Assembly: GCA_902596375.1 (NCBI GenBank)
Contig: CACJTU010000002.1
Location: forward strand, 62,001 to 126,000
From: an uncultured Pelagibacteraceae bacterium
GTDB lineage: Bacteria > Pseudomonadota > Alphaproteobacteria > Pelagibacterales > Pelagibacteraceae
Direction of reading: 5' to 3'
Length of the DNA: 64,000 bases
The notes under the pieces: model-generated
Seen by the model: the letters and a program-made list of their open reading frames with translations, nothing else
Database searches by the model: none
What the model was told of the DNA's origin: nothing
Shown: positions 11,205 to 21,354 of the stretch, piece by piece
Layout: each line of letters opens with the position of its first letter
Numbering within the stretch: position 1 is the stretch's first letter
Made by a program: the position numbers and the translations under genes

Positions 11205-11983
11205 TTCATCAAACTGCAATCATAGATCCAAAAGCAATTATTTCAAAGAATGTTAAAATTGGAGCTTACTCAGTTATTGGACCTGAAGTAGTAATTGAAG
11301 ACAATACAGAAATCCAATCTCATGTTAGCATAGTAGGTCATACGAAAATTGGTACTAATAATAAAATTTATCCATTTGCATCGATTGGAAACAATCCTCA
11401 GGACATGAAATACAAAGGAGAAAAAACAAGTTTAATTATAGGAAACAATAATATCATTAGAGAATATGTTACTATTAATCCTGGTACAGTCCAAGGAGGA
11501 GGGGCTACAATCTTAGGTAATGACAATTTATTGATGATAGGAGCACATATAGCCCATGATTGTAGATTAGGAAACAAAATTGTAATTGCAAATAATGCAG
11601 CTATAGCAGGACATGCTATTATTGATGATTACGTTATACTTGGAGGAAATTGTGGGGTACATCAATTTACTAGAATAGGTAAAATGGCAATGGTTGGTGG
11701 TATGACCGGTGTATCAAGAGATGTAATACCGTACGGATTATCTACAGGTAACAGGAATGTTTTAAACGGTATAAACATTGTAGGATTAAGAAGAATAAAT
11801 ACACCTAACAAAGATATAATCTGCTTAACGGATGCATATAAAGATATGTTTAAAACTGAAAATCTTAGTGAAAATTTGAAAAATTTAAATATTGAATTTA
11901 AACAAAATGAATTAGTTAATGAAGTAATAGAATTTATAAATAAAGATAAAAAGAGACCTATTTGCACTCCAGAAATAAAATAA
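11201..11983 (+). CDS. lpxA: UDP-N-acetylglucosamine O-acyltransferase
   Basis: Hexapeptide repeats, REYVTINPGTVQGGG, GAHIAHDC, GGNCGVHQFTRIG. Confidence 0.96.
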   Translation: MIHQTAIIDPKAIISKNVKIGAYSVIGPEVVIEDNTEIQSHVSIVGHTKIGTNNKIYPFASIGNNPQDMKYKGEKTSLIIGNNNIIREYVTINPGTVQGGGATILGNDNLLMIGAHIAHDCRLGNKIVIANNAAIAGHAIIDDYVILGGNCGVHQFTRIGKMAMVGGMTGVSRDVIPYGLSTGNRNVLNGINIVGLRRINTPNKDIICLTDAYKDMFKTENLSENLKNLNIEFKQNELVNEVIEFINKDKKRPICTPEIK

Positions 11984-11984
11984 A

Positions 11985-12776
11985 ATGATTGGACTTTTTT
12001 TAGGTGGAACAGATTTTCCGTCATTAATTCTAAAAAAATTAAAAAAAAAAAGAAAAAAATATTTTATTATAGATTTGACTAAAAATAATTTATTTAAAAA
12101 GTATAAAAATAGTTATTTTATAAGTATTGGTAAATTTGGAGAAATTTTAAAATTAATTCATGATAAGAAATGTAAAAAAGTTCTTTTTGCTGGAAAAATA
12201 GAAAAACCAAAAATATCAAATCTTAAATTAGACTTTAAAGGTTTTTATTATTTACCTAGAATTATTAAAGCATTTAAACTAGGAGATGCAGCTATTTTAA
12301 AAGAGCTTATTAACATTTTAAATGAAAATAAAATTAAAGTTATAAAATCTAATTTTTTTAATCCGGAATTAACTTTAAATAAAGGCACATATACAAAACT
12401 TAAGCCAACTTTGGATGATTTAAAAGAAATAGGTCAAGGTTTAAAATATTTAAAAAAATTAAGCCCTTATAACCATACACAAGCTGTAATTGTTAGAAAC
12501 AATAAAGTAATTAAAAAAGAAACATCTAGAGGAACAAAAAAAATGATTGAAAAAACAATCAGAAATGAACAAAAAAACGGAATATTAATTAAATTTCCTA
12601 AAAAAAAACAAGATTTAAGGGCTGATTTACCCACCATTGGTTTTGATACATTAATCGATTGTAAAAAGGCCAATTTAAAAGGAATTGTATTAAAATCTAA
12701 AGAAAATATTTTTTTAGATCAAAAAAAATCAATCTATTTTGCAAATAAAAATAAAATTTTTATACACATATTATGA
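11985..12776 (+). CDS. lpxI: UDP-2,3-diacylglucosamine pyrophosphatase LpxI (DUF1009)
   Basis: LpxI-like PTIGFDTLIDCKKANLKGIVLKS and RGTKKMIEK; sits between lpxA and lpxB. Confidence 0.88.
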   Translation: MIGLFLGGTDFPSLILKKLKKKRKKYFIIDLTKNNLFKKYKNSYFISIGKFGEILKLIHDKKCKKVLFAGKIEKPKISNLKLDFKGFYYLPRIIKAFKLGDAAILKELINILNENKIKVIKSNFFNPELTLNKGTYTKLKPTLDDLKEIGQGLKYLKKLSPYNHTQAVIVRNNKVIKKETSRGTKKMIEKTIRNEQKNGILIKFPKKKQDLRADLPTIGFDTLIDCKKANLKGIVLKSKENIFLDQKKSIYFANKNKIFIHIL

Positions 12777-13909
12777 AAAGAATTTTTATTGTTACGGGAG
12801 AGCCCTCAGGTGATAAATTAGCTTCAAAAGTAATTTTAAAGCTAAAAGAAATCAACCCGAATATTCAATATTTATGTGTGGGTGGAGCAAATCTGGAAAA
12901 GCAAGGAGTCAAATCAATATTTAATCTTAAAGAAATAACCTATATTGGTTTTACAAGTATATTATTTAACATTTTTAAAATTAAAAAAAAAATAAATTTC
13001 ACAATAGAAGAAATAATTAAATTTAATCCTGATATCTTATTTACTGTAGACAGCCCAGAATTTACTTTGCGTGTTGCAGAAAAAGTAAAAAAAGTTAATC
13101 CTTCAATTAAAACAATTCATTATGTTGCTCCACAGGTATGGATCTGGAGAGAAAATAGAGTAAAAAAATTTAAAAAATTTCTTGATCATGTACTTTTACT
13201 TTTTGATTTTGAGAAGAAATATTTTGACAAAGAGAACATTAAAAATACTTTTGTAGGGCATCCATTGTTAGAAAAAGAAAATAATCAAAAAGTTGATTTA
13301 TCAAATTTGCTTACAGCAAAACAAAAAATAATTTCAATTTTTCCTGGAAGTAGAGAATCTGAAATAAAAGTTTTAATGCCAATACTGATTGATTTTGTTA
13401 AATTAATGAATAAAAACTTTAATAATTTTTCCTTTGTATTTCACGCAACCAGTGAAAATAAAAATCATATAAATAATTATTTACAAAAGTTACATATTGA
13501 CAATATTCAAGTTATATCTGATGAAAATATCAAAAATAAAACTTTAATTAATTCAATTTTTGCTGTCGCTAAGTCTGGAACTATTTCTTTGGAAATTTGT
13601 AATTTTAAAATTCCATCCATAATAATTTATAAAATAAATTTTATAAATTATTTTATCATGAAATTACTGGTTAAAGTTAAGTACGCTAATATTATTAACA
13701 TAATAAATAAAAAAGAAATTATACCTGAATTATTACAAGGTGAATGTAATCCTAACGAAATTTATAAATCTGTAGTGTATTTTTTAAATAATCCTAAAGC
13801 TATGCAAGATCAGGTTAAAATTTGCTCTAAAACATTGAATGGCATTAAGTCTGAAAGCTCTTCCTCTTTAGAAGCTAGTAAAACATTAAATAACTATTTG
13901 TCTTTGTAA
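12773..13909 (+). CDS. lpxB: Lipid-A-disaccharide synthase
   Basis: VTGEPSGDKLA, YVAPQVWIWRENRVKK, FPGSRESEIK, SGTISLEI. Confidence 0.96.
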   Translation: MKRIFIVTGEPSGDKLASKVILKLKEINPNIQYLCVGGANLEKQGVKSIFNLKEITYIGFTSILFNIFKIKKKINFTIEEIIKFNPDILFTVDSPEFTLRVAEKVKKVNPSIKTIHYVAPQVWIWRENRVKKFKKFLDHVLLLFDFEKKYFDKENIKNTFVGHPLLEKENNQKVDLSNLLTAKQKIISIFPGSRESEIKVLMPILIDFVKLMNKNFNNFSFVFHATSENKNHINNYLQKLHIDNIQVISDENIKNKTLINSIFAVAKSGTISLEICNFKIPSIIIYKINFINYFIMKLLVKVKYANIINIINKKEIIPELLQGECNPNEIYKSVVYFLNNPKAMQDQVKICSKTLNGIKSESSSSLEASKTLNNYLSL

Positions 13910-15289
13910 TCTTTTTATAACCTCATCTTTTCCTAAGGAAATTACAATATCATATAAACCAGGACCAAATTTTGATCCTGTTAAAGCAATCCGTATAGGC
14001 TGACCAACTCCTTTAAAGTTTGTATCATTTGTTTTAATTAAATTATTTACAACGGGCTCTAAATTCTCCTTATTTATAGTTGATTTAGATGATAATTCTT
14101 TAATAAATTCTGAAATAATTTTTTTTGCTTTATCATCAATCAATTTTAAATCGTCCTGATTGAAGTTAATCTCATCATTGATGATAAATTTTGCATTATT
14201 ATAGATATCTTCTAAGGTTTTGGCCTTATTTTTTAAAAAAGATAATGACGATTTAATTTTTGTTTCTTTATCATTTTTAATTTCATCTTTATAAATTTTG
14301 CAATATTCGAATAGATTTTGATAAAGTTCGTTTTCGTTGATTGTTTTTATATAGTGCTCGTTCATTGATAAAATTCTGCTAATATCTAGTTTTGATGGTG
14401 ATTTACCAATACCTTCTAAATTAAAGTATTCAATACTCTCATTCAGAGTAAATATTTCTTTGTCTTGATATGACCATCCAAGTCTTAGTAAATAATTTCT
14501 TAACGCATCAGGTATTATCCCTATTTTTGAGTAATCATCCAAAGTCGAGGCATTATCTCTTTTAGACAGTTTTTTACCTTCAATAGTGTGAATTAATGGA
14601 ATATGCGCAAATTCTGGAACATCCCAACCCATTGCTTGATATATTTGTATTTGCTTAAAAGTATTTATTTTATGATCATCTCCTCTAATTATATGTGTCA
14701 TTCCCATTTGATGATCATCAACAGTTGCAGAAAGATTATAAGTCGGTGTTCCATCATTTCTTAAAATTATAAAATCTTCTATTGTATTATTTTCAATTTC
14801 AACATCTCCTTGAACTAGATCTTTAAGTTTAGAATTTCCTTCTATTTTACTTTTAAATCTAATTACAGGTTTAATATCTTTAGGAGCTTCTTTTTCATCA
14901 GCATCTCTCCATTTTCTATTATAAATATATGGCATCTTTTTTTGCCTAGCTCTTTTTTTTTGCTCCTCTATCTCTTCAGCAGAGCAGTAACATTTATATG
15001 CATTCCCTTTTTGTAATAATTCATTTGCAATTTTAATGTGATCTTCTATTTTTTGTGACTGAATATATTCATCACCATCATGCTCAATCCCTATCCACTT
15101 TAATGATTTAATAATTTGTATTTTGTGTTCCTCTTTGGATCTTTCTTTGTCAGTATCTTCAATTCTTAGATGAAAAGTTCCTTTTTGATTTTTAGAGAAC
15201 AACCAATTAAATAAGGCAGTTCTAACACCTCCAATATGAAGAGCTCCAGTAGGAGAAGGTGCAAAACGTGTTGCTACTTTAGACATCAA
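13886..15289 (-). CDS. gltX: Glutamyl-tRNA synthetase
   Basis: RFAPSPTGALHIGGVRTALFNWL (HIGH) and KLSKRDNA (KMSKS-like). Confidence 0.97.
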   Translation of the reverse strand: MMSKVATRFAPSPTGALHIGGVRTALFNWLFSKNQKGTFHLRIEDTDKERSKEEHKIQIIKSLKWIGIEHDGDEYIQSQKIEDHIKIANELLQKGNAYKCYCSAEEIEEQKKRARQKKMPYIYNRKWRDADEKEAPKDIKPVIRFKSKIEGNSKLKDLVQGDVEIENNTIEDFIILRNDGTPTYNLSATVDDHQMGMTHIIRGDDHKINTFKQIQIYQAMGWDVPEFAHIPLIHTIEGKKLSKRDNASTLDDYSKIGIIPDALRNYLLRLGWSYQDKEIFTLNESIEYFNLEGIGKSPSKLDISRILSMNEHYIKTINENELYQNLFEYCKIYKDEIKNDKETKIKSSLSFLKNKAKTLEDIYNNAKFIINDEINFNQDDLKLIDDKAKKIISEFIKELSSKSTINKENLEPVVNNLIKTNDTNFKGVGQPIRIALTGSKFGPGLYDIVISLGKDEVIKRLQRQIVI

Positions 15290-15308
15290 TGTTGTTTAGA
15301 CTATTTTT

Positions 15309-15986
15309 TTAGAAGTTTCTATATAAAGATACTAAAACTCCTTGAACTTTTACTCTATCAGGTCCAAAAATCTTAGTTTCATAGTTTCTATTAGCACTTT
15401 CAAGGGCCACAACTTTACCTTTTTTTCGAATTCTTTTTAACATTGCTTCATGCTCATCTATTAATGCAACGACAATTTTACCATTATCAGCAGTATCTGT
15501 TCTTTTGATAATAACAGTATCACCTTCATGAATACCTGCATCTATCATCGAGTCACCTTGAACTTTTAAACCAAAGTAATCACCATTTTTTTCTAAATTA
15601 TTTGGTAGTGGAATTCTAGAAACCTCATTTTGTATTGCTTCAACTGGTGTTCCAGCAGCAATCCTTCCAAGCACTGGCACTTCTACTTCATCAGAAGTAG
15701 TTTGCTCTTCATCTAAACCGCCTTTGATTACACTTGGTGAAAAGCTATTATAAATATCATTTGCAGAAGCTGTTTCTGGTAATTTAATTACCTCTAGAGC
15801 TCTTGCTTTGTGAGCTAATCTTTTAATAAAACCTCTTTCTTCTAAAGCACTAATCAATCTATGAATACCTGATTTAGATTTTAAATTAAGAGACTGTTTC
15901 ATCTCTTCATATGATGGAGATACGCCAGAACTTCTCAACTTCTTGTTGATAAATAAAAGTAAGTTTTTTTGTTTTTTTGTTAGCAT
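15309..15986 (-). CDS. lexA: LexA repressor
   Basis: HTH N-terminus (GVSPSYEEMKQSLNLKSKSGIHRLISALEERGFI), AAG cleavage site, GDSMIDAGI serine and Lys (DNGKIVVAL) catalytic motifs. Confidence 0.96.
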   Translation of the reverse strand: MLTKKQKNLLLFINKKLRSSGVSPSYEEMKQSLNLKSKSGIHRLISALEERGFIKRLAHKARALEVIKLPETASANDIYNSFSPSVIKGGLDEEQTTSDEVEVPVLGRIAAGTPVEAIQNEVSRIPLPNNLEKNGDYFGLKVQGDSMIDAGIHEGDTVIIKRTDTADNGKIVVALIDEHEAMLKRIRKKGKVVALESANRNYETKIFGPDRVKVQGVLVSLYRNF

Positions 15987-16010
15987 AAGAACAAATATCG
16001 TACAAATAAT

Positions 16011-16025
16011 GTTCTATAAAAGTTC
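16011..16025 (+). promoter_or_regulatory. LexA (SOS) box, alphaproteobacterial type
   Basis: GTTC-TATAAAA-GTTC, exact GTTC-N7-GTTC, 25 bp upstream of the lexA start. Confidence 0.8.
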
Positions 16026-16075
16026 TTTTAAATTAACAATACTAAAAAAAACTAGCAAAATAGGGCTTTATTTGA

Positions 16076-16867
16076 CTATAAAACTGAAAAAATAGAATTT
16101 TTATCTAAGTTTTTCAAAAGTGATTCACCAATTAAAAAAGTGTTAATTGATGTTTTGTTATTTAGTTCTAATAGCTCATCTTTAGTCTTAATTCCACTTT
16201 CAGATATTAAAGGACCTTTGTGACTTTTTACAACATCATAAATATCATAAGTTGTATTTATATCAGTTTTAAGTGTTTTTAAATTTCTATTGTTTATTCC
16301 AATTAATGCATCTTTAAAATTTAATGCTTTTTTAGCTTCTTTTACTGTATGCACTTCAACTATAACAGACATATTGTATTTCATAGCTTCATCATATAAT
16401 TCATAAGCAAGATCATCTGAAACACCAGCTAAAATAATTAAAATAGCATCAGCGCCATAACTTTTTGCCAAAGGTATTTGAAATTTATCGATAAAAAAAT
16501 CCTTACATAATACAGGTAAATTTATTTTATCTTTTATTTTGCTTATGTGAATTAAATTTCCTAAAAAATAATCCTCTTCTGTTAAAACCGAAAGGCAAGT
16601 TGCTTTATTAGTTAAATAAATCTGAGCAATATCTACAGGATTATAATCCTCAATTATTATACCTGCTGAAGGACTTGCTTTTTTAATTTCAGCAATAATT
16701 GAAGTTTTATTATTTTTTATATTATTTTCTATTTTCTCTTTAAAATTAATATAGCTGTTGTTTTTATTAATTAACTCATCCAAAGTTTTAAGATCTAAGG
16801 ATTTTTTTAATTTATCTACTTTTTCAATTTTTTTTTGAATGATATTTTGAAGTATATTTTCAGACAT
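16076..16867 (-). CDS. trpC: Indole-3-glycerol phosphate synthase
   Basis: IAEIKKASPSAGII, LCKDFFID, IGINNRNLKTLKTDI, SESGIKT. Confidence 0.97.
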   Translation of the reverse strand: MSENILQNIIQKKIEKVDKLKKSLDLKTLDELINKNNSYINFKEKIENNIKNNKTSIIAEIKKASPSAGIIIEDYNPVDIAQIYLTNKATCLSVLTEEDYFLGNLIHISKIKDKINLPVLCKDFFIDKFQIPLAKSYGADAILIILAGVSDDLAYELYDEAMKYNMSVIVEVHTVKEAKKALNFKDALIGINNRNLKTLKTDINTTYDIYDVVKSHKGPLISESGIKTKDELLELNNKTSINTFLIGESLLKNLDKNSIFSVL

Positions 16868-17852
16868 TTTGAATTTTTTCTAGATGTAAAAAGCTTTTTC
16901 CAGAAAGGATAAATTCTCTAGTGTAATTATATGCTTCAGAAAAGTCTGTAAATTTTTCTCCAACAATTAACCCTGCTGCAGCATTTAAACAAACTGCTTT
17001 TGAAAAATCATTATCTTCACCTTTTAATATTTCAATCATCTTATCAGCATTAAATTTTGCATCATCACCCACTAAATTTTTTAAATTATCAGCACTAACT
17101 CCCAAAGCATTTGGATTTATTTTTATTTCAGATATTTGACCATCTTTTAATTGAATAACATTAGTGATTGCATATGGAGATATTTCATCTAATCCATCCT
17201 CACTATTTACTATCCAAGCAAATTTTAAATTTAAATTTTTAAGTCCTTCTGCAAATACTTTTAATAATTTTTTATCAAAAACACCTACGACTTGTCTCTC
17301 TACAAGAGCTGGATTACTTAATGGACCAATCATATTAAAAATGGTTCTTTTTCCAATTTTCTTTCTTACAGGTCCTACAAATCTCATTGCACTATGATAA
17401 TTTGGTGCAAACATAAAACCAAAATTGTTGGTATTAATTTCTTTTTCTATATCCTCAGGTTCTAAATCAATTTTAATTTTAAGAGCTTCTAAAACATCAC
17501 CGGACCCACATTTTGAGGAAACAGCTTTATTGCCATGTTTGGCAACTTTTGTACCCATGCTAGCTAAAAGTAGGGCAGAAGCTGTTGAAATATTAAGAGT
17601 ATTCATGCCATCACCGCCGGTACCACAAGTATCAATACAATCTCTTACATTTACTCTTTTAGACTTTTCTCTAAGAACAAAAACACCACCTGCTATTTCA
17701 TCTGAAACTTCTCCCTTTTCAGATAATAAGGTTAAAAAACTAAAAATTTCGTGATCACTAGCTTTTCCAGTCATTAATATTTCAAAGGCAGTTTTACTTT
17801 CTTCAAAAGTTAAATTTTGTTTATTTTTAAGTTTTTCTAAAATTTGTTTCAT
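16860..17852 (-). CDS. trpD: Anthranilate phosphoribosyltransferase
   Basis: DTCGTGGDGMNTLNISTA, VAKHGNKAVSSKCGSGDVLEAL. Confidence 0.97.
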   Translation of the reverse strand: MKQILEKLKNKQNLTFEESKTAFEILMTGKASDHEIFSFLTLLSEKGEVSDEIAGGVFVLREKSKRVNVRDCIDTCGTGGDGMNTLNISTASALLLASMGTKVAKHGNKAVSSKCGSGDVLEALKIKIDLEPEDIEKEINTNNFGFMFAPNYHSAMRFVGPVRKKIGKRTIFNMIGPLSNPALVERQVVGVFDKKLLKVFAEGLKNLNLKFAWIVNSEDGLDEISPYAITNVIQLKDGQISEIKINPNALGVSADNLKNLVGDDAKFNADKMIEILKGEDNDFSKAVCLNAAAGLIVGEKFTDFSEAYNYTREFILSGKSFLHLEKIQNV

Positions 17853-17856
17853 AAAT

Positions 17857-18426
17857 TTAATTTTTAATAAAGTTTTTAAGAATTCTCATTCCAAACTTAG
17901 TTTTAATACTTTCAGGATGGAATTGTACACCATGAATATTAAATTTATTATGTTGAACACCCATTATAATTCCATCTTCTGTCTCTGCTGTAATCTCTAG
18001 CTCTTTTGATAACGTTTTTTTATCAATTACCAAACTATGGTATCTGGTAGCTTCAAATGTATTTGGGAGGTTTTTTAAAATACCAATTTTTTTGGATTTA
18101 ATTTTGCTTGTTTTGCCGTGCATTAACTTTCTTGCTTGGACAATTTTTGATCCAAAAACTTGTCCAATTATCTGATGGCCCAAACATACTCCTAGAAAAG
18201 GTAATTCTTTATATAATGATTTTAATATTTTAATACAATTGCCAGATTGATTTGGGTTACCTGGTCCTGGTGAAATAACAATTTTATCATATTTCTTTTT
18301 AATGATTTCTTTAGAATTAATTTTATCATTTCTAACTACATCAACTTTAACATTTAATGATGAGATGTAGTGATACAAATTAAAAGTAAAACTATCGTAA
18401 TTATCTATTAACAATACTTTCATCAT
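17857..18426 (-). CDS. trpG: Anthranilate synthase component II (glutamine amidotransferase)
   Basis: DNYDSFTFNLYHY, ISPGPGNPNQSG, LGVCLGHQIIG, GVQFHPESI. Confidence 0.96.
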   Translation of the reverse strand: MMKVLLIDNYDSFTFNLYHYISSLNVKVDVVRNDKINSKEIIKKKYDKIVISPGPGNPNQSGNCIKILKSLYKELPFLGVCLGHQIIGQVFGSKIVQARKLMHGKTSKIKSKKIGILKNLPNTFEATRYHSLVIDKKTLSKELEITAETEDGIIMGVQHNKFNIHGVQFHPESIKTKFGMRILKNFIKN

Positions 18427-19883
18427 CTTAAAGCATTAATTAAAGCTTTCGCTTTATTAACTGTTTCCTCATATTCATTTTTAGGTTTACTGTCTGCAAC
18501 TATACCTGCACCTGCTTGCACAAAAAATTTTTTATTTTTAGCAACTGCAGTTCTTAAGGCTATGCATGTATCAAATTCTCCATTTGCAGAAAAATATCCA
18601 ATTCCACCTGCGTAAACTTTTCTTTTTGATGTTTCTAATTCATCTATAATTTCCATAGCTCTAATTTTTGGAGCTCCAGAAACAGTACCTGCTGGAAAAC
18701 CAGCTAAGAGCGATTTAAATTTTGAAAATTTTTTATTATATTCCCCAACTACATTTGAAACTATATGCATAACATGAGAATATCTTTCAATAATGAAGCT
18801 TTCTGTAACTTTTACCGAATTTATCTTTGAGACTTTACCGGCATCATTTCTACCCAAATCAAGTAACATCAAATGCTCTGAAAGTTCTTTTTTATCTTTT
18901 AGCAGGTCTCTTTCATAAAAAAGATCTTCCTTTTTAGTTTTACCCCTTGGTCTAGTTCCTGCGATTGGTCTTACAGTAATTTTATTATCCCTAAGTCTCA
19001 CAAGTATTTCAGGACTTGCACCAATTATTTGAAAATCCTCAAAATTAAAGAAAAACATAAAAGGAGAAGGGTTTGTTACTCTTAGTTTCTTATAAATATC
19101 TAATGGTTTTTTTGTTAATTTTGCCTCAAATCTTTGGCTTAAAACAACCTGAAAAATATCTCCTAATTTAATGTATTTTTTTGCCTTATTAACCATTGAT
19201 AAAAATTTATTTTTTGAAGTGTTAGATTTCACTTTTATATTTTTTGATTTTTGAATTATTTTTTTATCAATATTTTTAATTGATGACTGAATGAGTAATT
19301 TAAACAAATCAGATTTAATTTCTTCATATTTATGTTTATAGTTTTTAATTTTTTCATCTTTAAAAATGTTAGATATATAAAATATTTCTTTTTTTAAATT
19401 GTCATGAATAACTAAAGTTCTTGGGCGTAGAAGCCTTACATCTGGCAAATTAAGATCGTTTTTACAATTATTTGGAATTTTTTCTATGTATCTGATTGAA
19501 TCATAAGAAAAATATCCAGAGATTAATGAGCAAATGTTAGGTAATTTTTTGGGAGTTTCAAATTTGAAATCTTCAATGATTTTTTCTATTAATTTATTTG
19601 GTTTATCATTTAATTTCCTTTTTTTATTTGTTTGAATTAGATAAGAGTTATTATTATTAAATTCCCAAATTTTATCAGGATTTTTACCAAATATTGTATA
19701 TCTACCTTTGATTTTACCTTTTTCTACAGACTCAAATATAAAACTATTTTTTTCCTCTAGGAAATTATCTATTAGGTTTAATACTTCCTCATCATTTTTT
19801 ACTTTCTTTTTAGTAAAGATAATTTGATTTTTTTTGCTTCTGTGTCGAAACTTAAAATCTTTGAAGCTTCGATTAATAATCAT
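18423..19883 (-). CDS. trpE: Anthranilate synthase component I
   Basis: VVLSQRFEA, IAGTRPRGKT, FPAGTVSGAPKIRAMEIIDELE, VQAGAGIVADS. Confidence 0.97.
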   Translation of the reverse strand: MIINRSFKDFKFRHRSKKNQIIFTKKKVKNDEEVLNLIDNFLEEKNSFIFESVEKGKIKGRYTIFGKNPDKIWEFNNNNSYLIQTNKKRKLNDKPNKLIEKIIEDFKFETPKKLPNICSLISGYFSYDSIRYIEKIPNNCKNDLNLPDVRLLRPRTLVIHDNLKKEIFYISNIFKDEKIKNYKHKYEEIKSDLFKLLIQSSIKNIDKKIIQKSKNIKVKSNTSKNKFLSMVNKAKKYIKLGDIFQVVLSQRFEAKLTKKPLDIYKKLRVTNPSPFMFFFNFEDFQIIGASPEILVRLRDNKITVRPIAGTRPRGKTKKEDLFYERDLLKDKKELSEHLMLLDLGRNDAGKVSKINSVKVTESFIIERYSHVMHIVSNVVGEYNKKFSKFKSLLAGFPAGTVSGAPKIRAMEIIDELETSKRKVYAGGIGYFSANGEFDTCIALRTAVAKNKKFFVQAGAGIVADSKPKNEYEETVNKAKALINALR

Positions 19884-21298
19884 TTGAAATAATTTTTAAC
19901 TCTATCAATAGTTTTTTGATTTAATTGAACTTGATACTTATCATTAAGTAATTGATCATACGATTGTAAGATGGTTTTTCTATTATTTGTATTTTGGCTA
20001 TTTACAAATTTAAGATATTTTTCATCTGCTTTGTTAAATGAATTTTTATTTGTTCCAGTAATTTTTACTAAAAAAATTTTATCTTCTTTATTTACTAGAG
20101 CAAAAGAGTTTACAGGTAACGCATAAAGCATTTTTACTGAATTAATATCAATGAGTTTGTCATCTTCTATAGAATTAATAGAAGAATATTCCTTATTTAA
20201 ACCTGCAAGTTCTTCAAATTTTGAATTATCAAATTCCTTTTTTTGAATTTCTTCTATTATTTCTCTATTGTAATCAAATTTACCTTTTTGATATATTAAC
20301 TCAACTATTTCTCCTTTAATGATTTCATCATTTAAATCTGGAGCTCGATCATATTGATTAACAATATTATAAAGTAAAAAGTTATCACCACTTTCTATCA
20401 AGTCTATTTTAGATGCTTTCTTAGAATAAATTAGATCTTCATTAATCTGTTTACTAGAGCTAGGTGCAAACTCATTTACTTCAATAGTGTCAACATTTAT
20501 ATCTTCTAATATAGTGTCAAAAGCACTTCCTTGAGAAATTTTGTTTTCAATTGAGTCTATTTCATCAAAAAACTCTTGGTTAAACTCTTCTATACCAATT
20601 AGATTTTTTGGATTTAAAATCACATACTTAAAATCTATATATTCTCTTTTTAATTGATCCTTATTTTCATCAATAAATACTTCAATTTCATTTGCTGTGT
20701 AATCATTTTTTGTTTTATATAGATTTTCCATATCAAAATACTCGATGTCTAAGGATTTATTATTTTCTTCAAACTTTTTTTCTATCAAAAAATTTGGTGT
20801 TATTGTTCCAGCACCAATAAAATCAAATAAGTGTTTCTGTAATTCTCTATTTTTTAATTGCAATTCAAACATTGGAGCTGACAAGTTGTTGGAGAGCAAA
20901 AATTTTTCATATTTAATTCTTTGAAAAGCACCATTTTCATCTTGGAAATTTTTATTTTCTTTAATGTTTTTAAGTATGGTTCTTTCGTTAATTGAAAGAT
21001 CAAAGTCTTTAATTTCTAAATCAATCAATGTAGTTGAAATTAATCCTGATAATAATTCCTCAATAATATTGTTGTCTAAATTATCCCGAATAGCTTCTTG
21101 TGAAATTCCACTTTGATTCACATAATCAATAAAATCTTGGGTTGTTACATTTGTTTTATTTATTTTTGCAATATTGTTTTGATTGTTTGTGCTAAACCCA
21201 CCACCAAAACCACCAAAACCAAAAGCGATGATGATTATGACAATTAACACCAATCCACCAAGTTGTTTCCAGCCTAAGTTTTTTAATTTTTCAATCAT
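19880..21298 (-). CDS. PpiD/SurA-N-like membrane-anchored peptidyl-prolyl isomerase-type chaperone
   Basis: Single N-terminal TM, SurA_N-like region (IAKINKTNVTTQDFIDYVNQ), located between tpiA and trpE as in other alphaproteobacteria. Confidence 0.75.
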   Translation of the reverse strand: MIEKLKNLGWKQLGGLVLIVIIIIAFGFGGFGGGFSTNNQNNIAKINKTNVTTQDFIDYVNQSGISQEAIRDNLDNNIIEELLSGLISTTLIDLEIKDFDLSINERTILKNIKENKNFQDENGAFQRIKYEKFLLSNNLSAPMFELQLKNRELQKHLFDFIGAGTITPNFLIEKKFEENNKSLDIEYFDMENLYKTKNDYTANEIEVFIDENKDQLKREYIDFKYVILNPKNLIGIEEFNQEFFDEIDSIENKISQGSAFDTILEDINVDTIEVNEFAPSSSKQINEDLIYSKKASKIDLIESGDNFLLYNIVNQYDRAPDLNDEIIKGEIVELIYQKGKFDYNREIIEEIQKKEFDNSKFEELAGLNKEYSSINSIEDDKLIDINSVKMLYALPVNSFALVNKEDKIFLVKITGTNKNSFNKADEKYLKFVNSQNTNNRKTILQSYDQLLNDKYQVQLNQKTIDRVKNYFK

Positions 21299-21354
21299 AG
21301 CGTTATAAATTTATTGATCTGTAAAAAACAAATCTATAGATTAAAAAGTCAATT

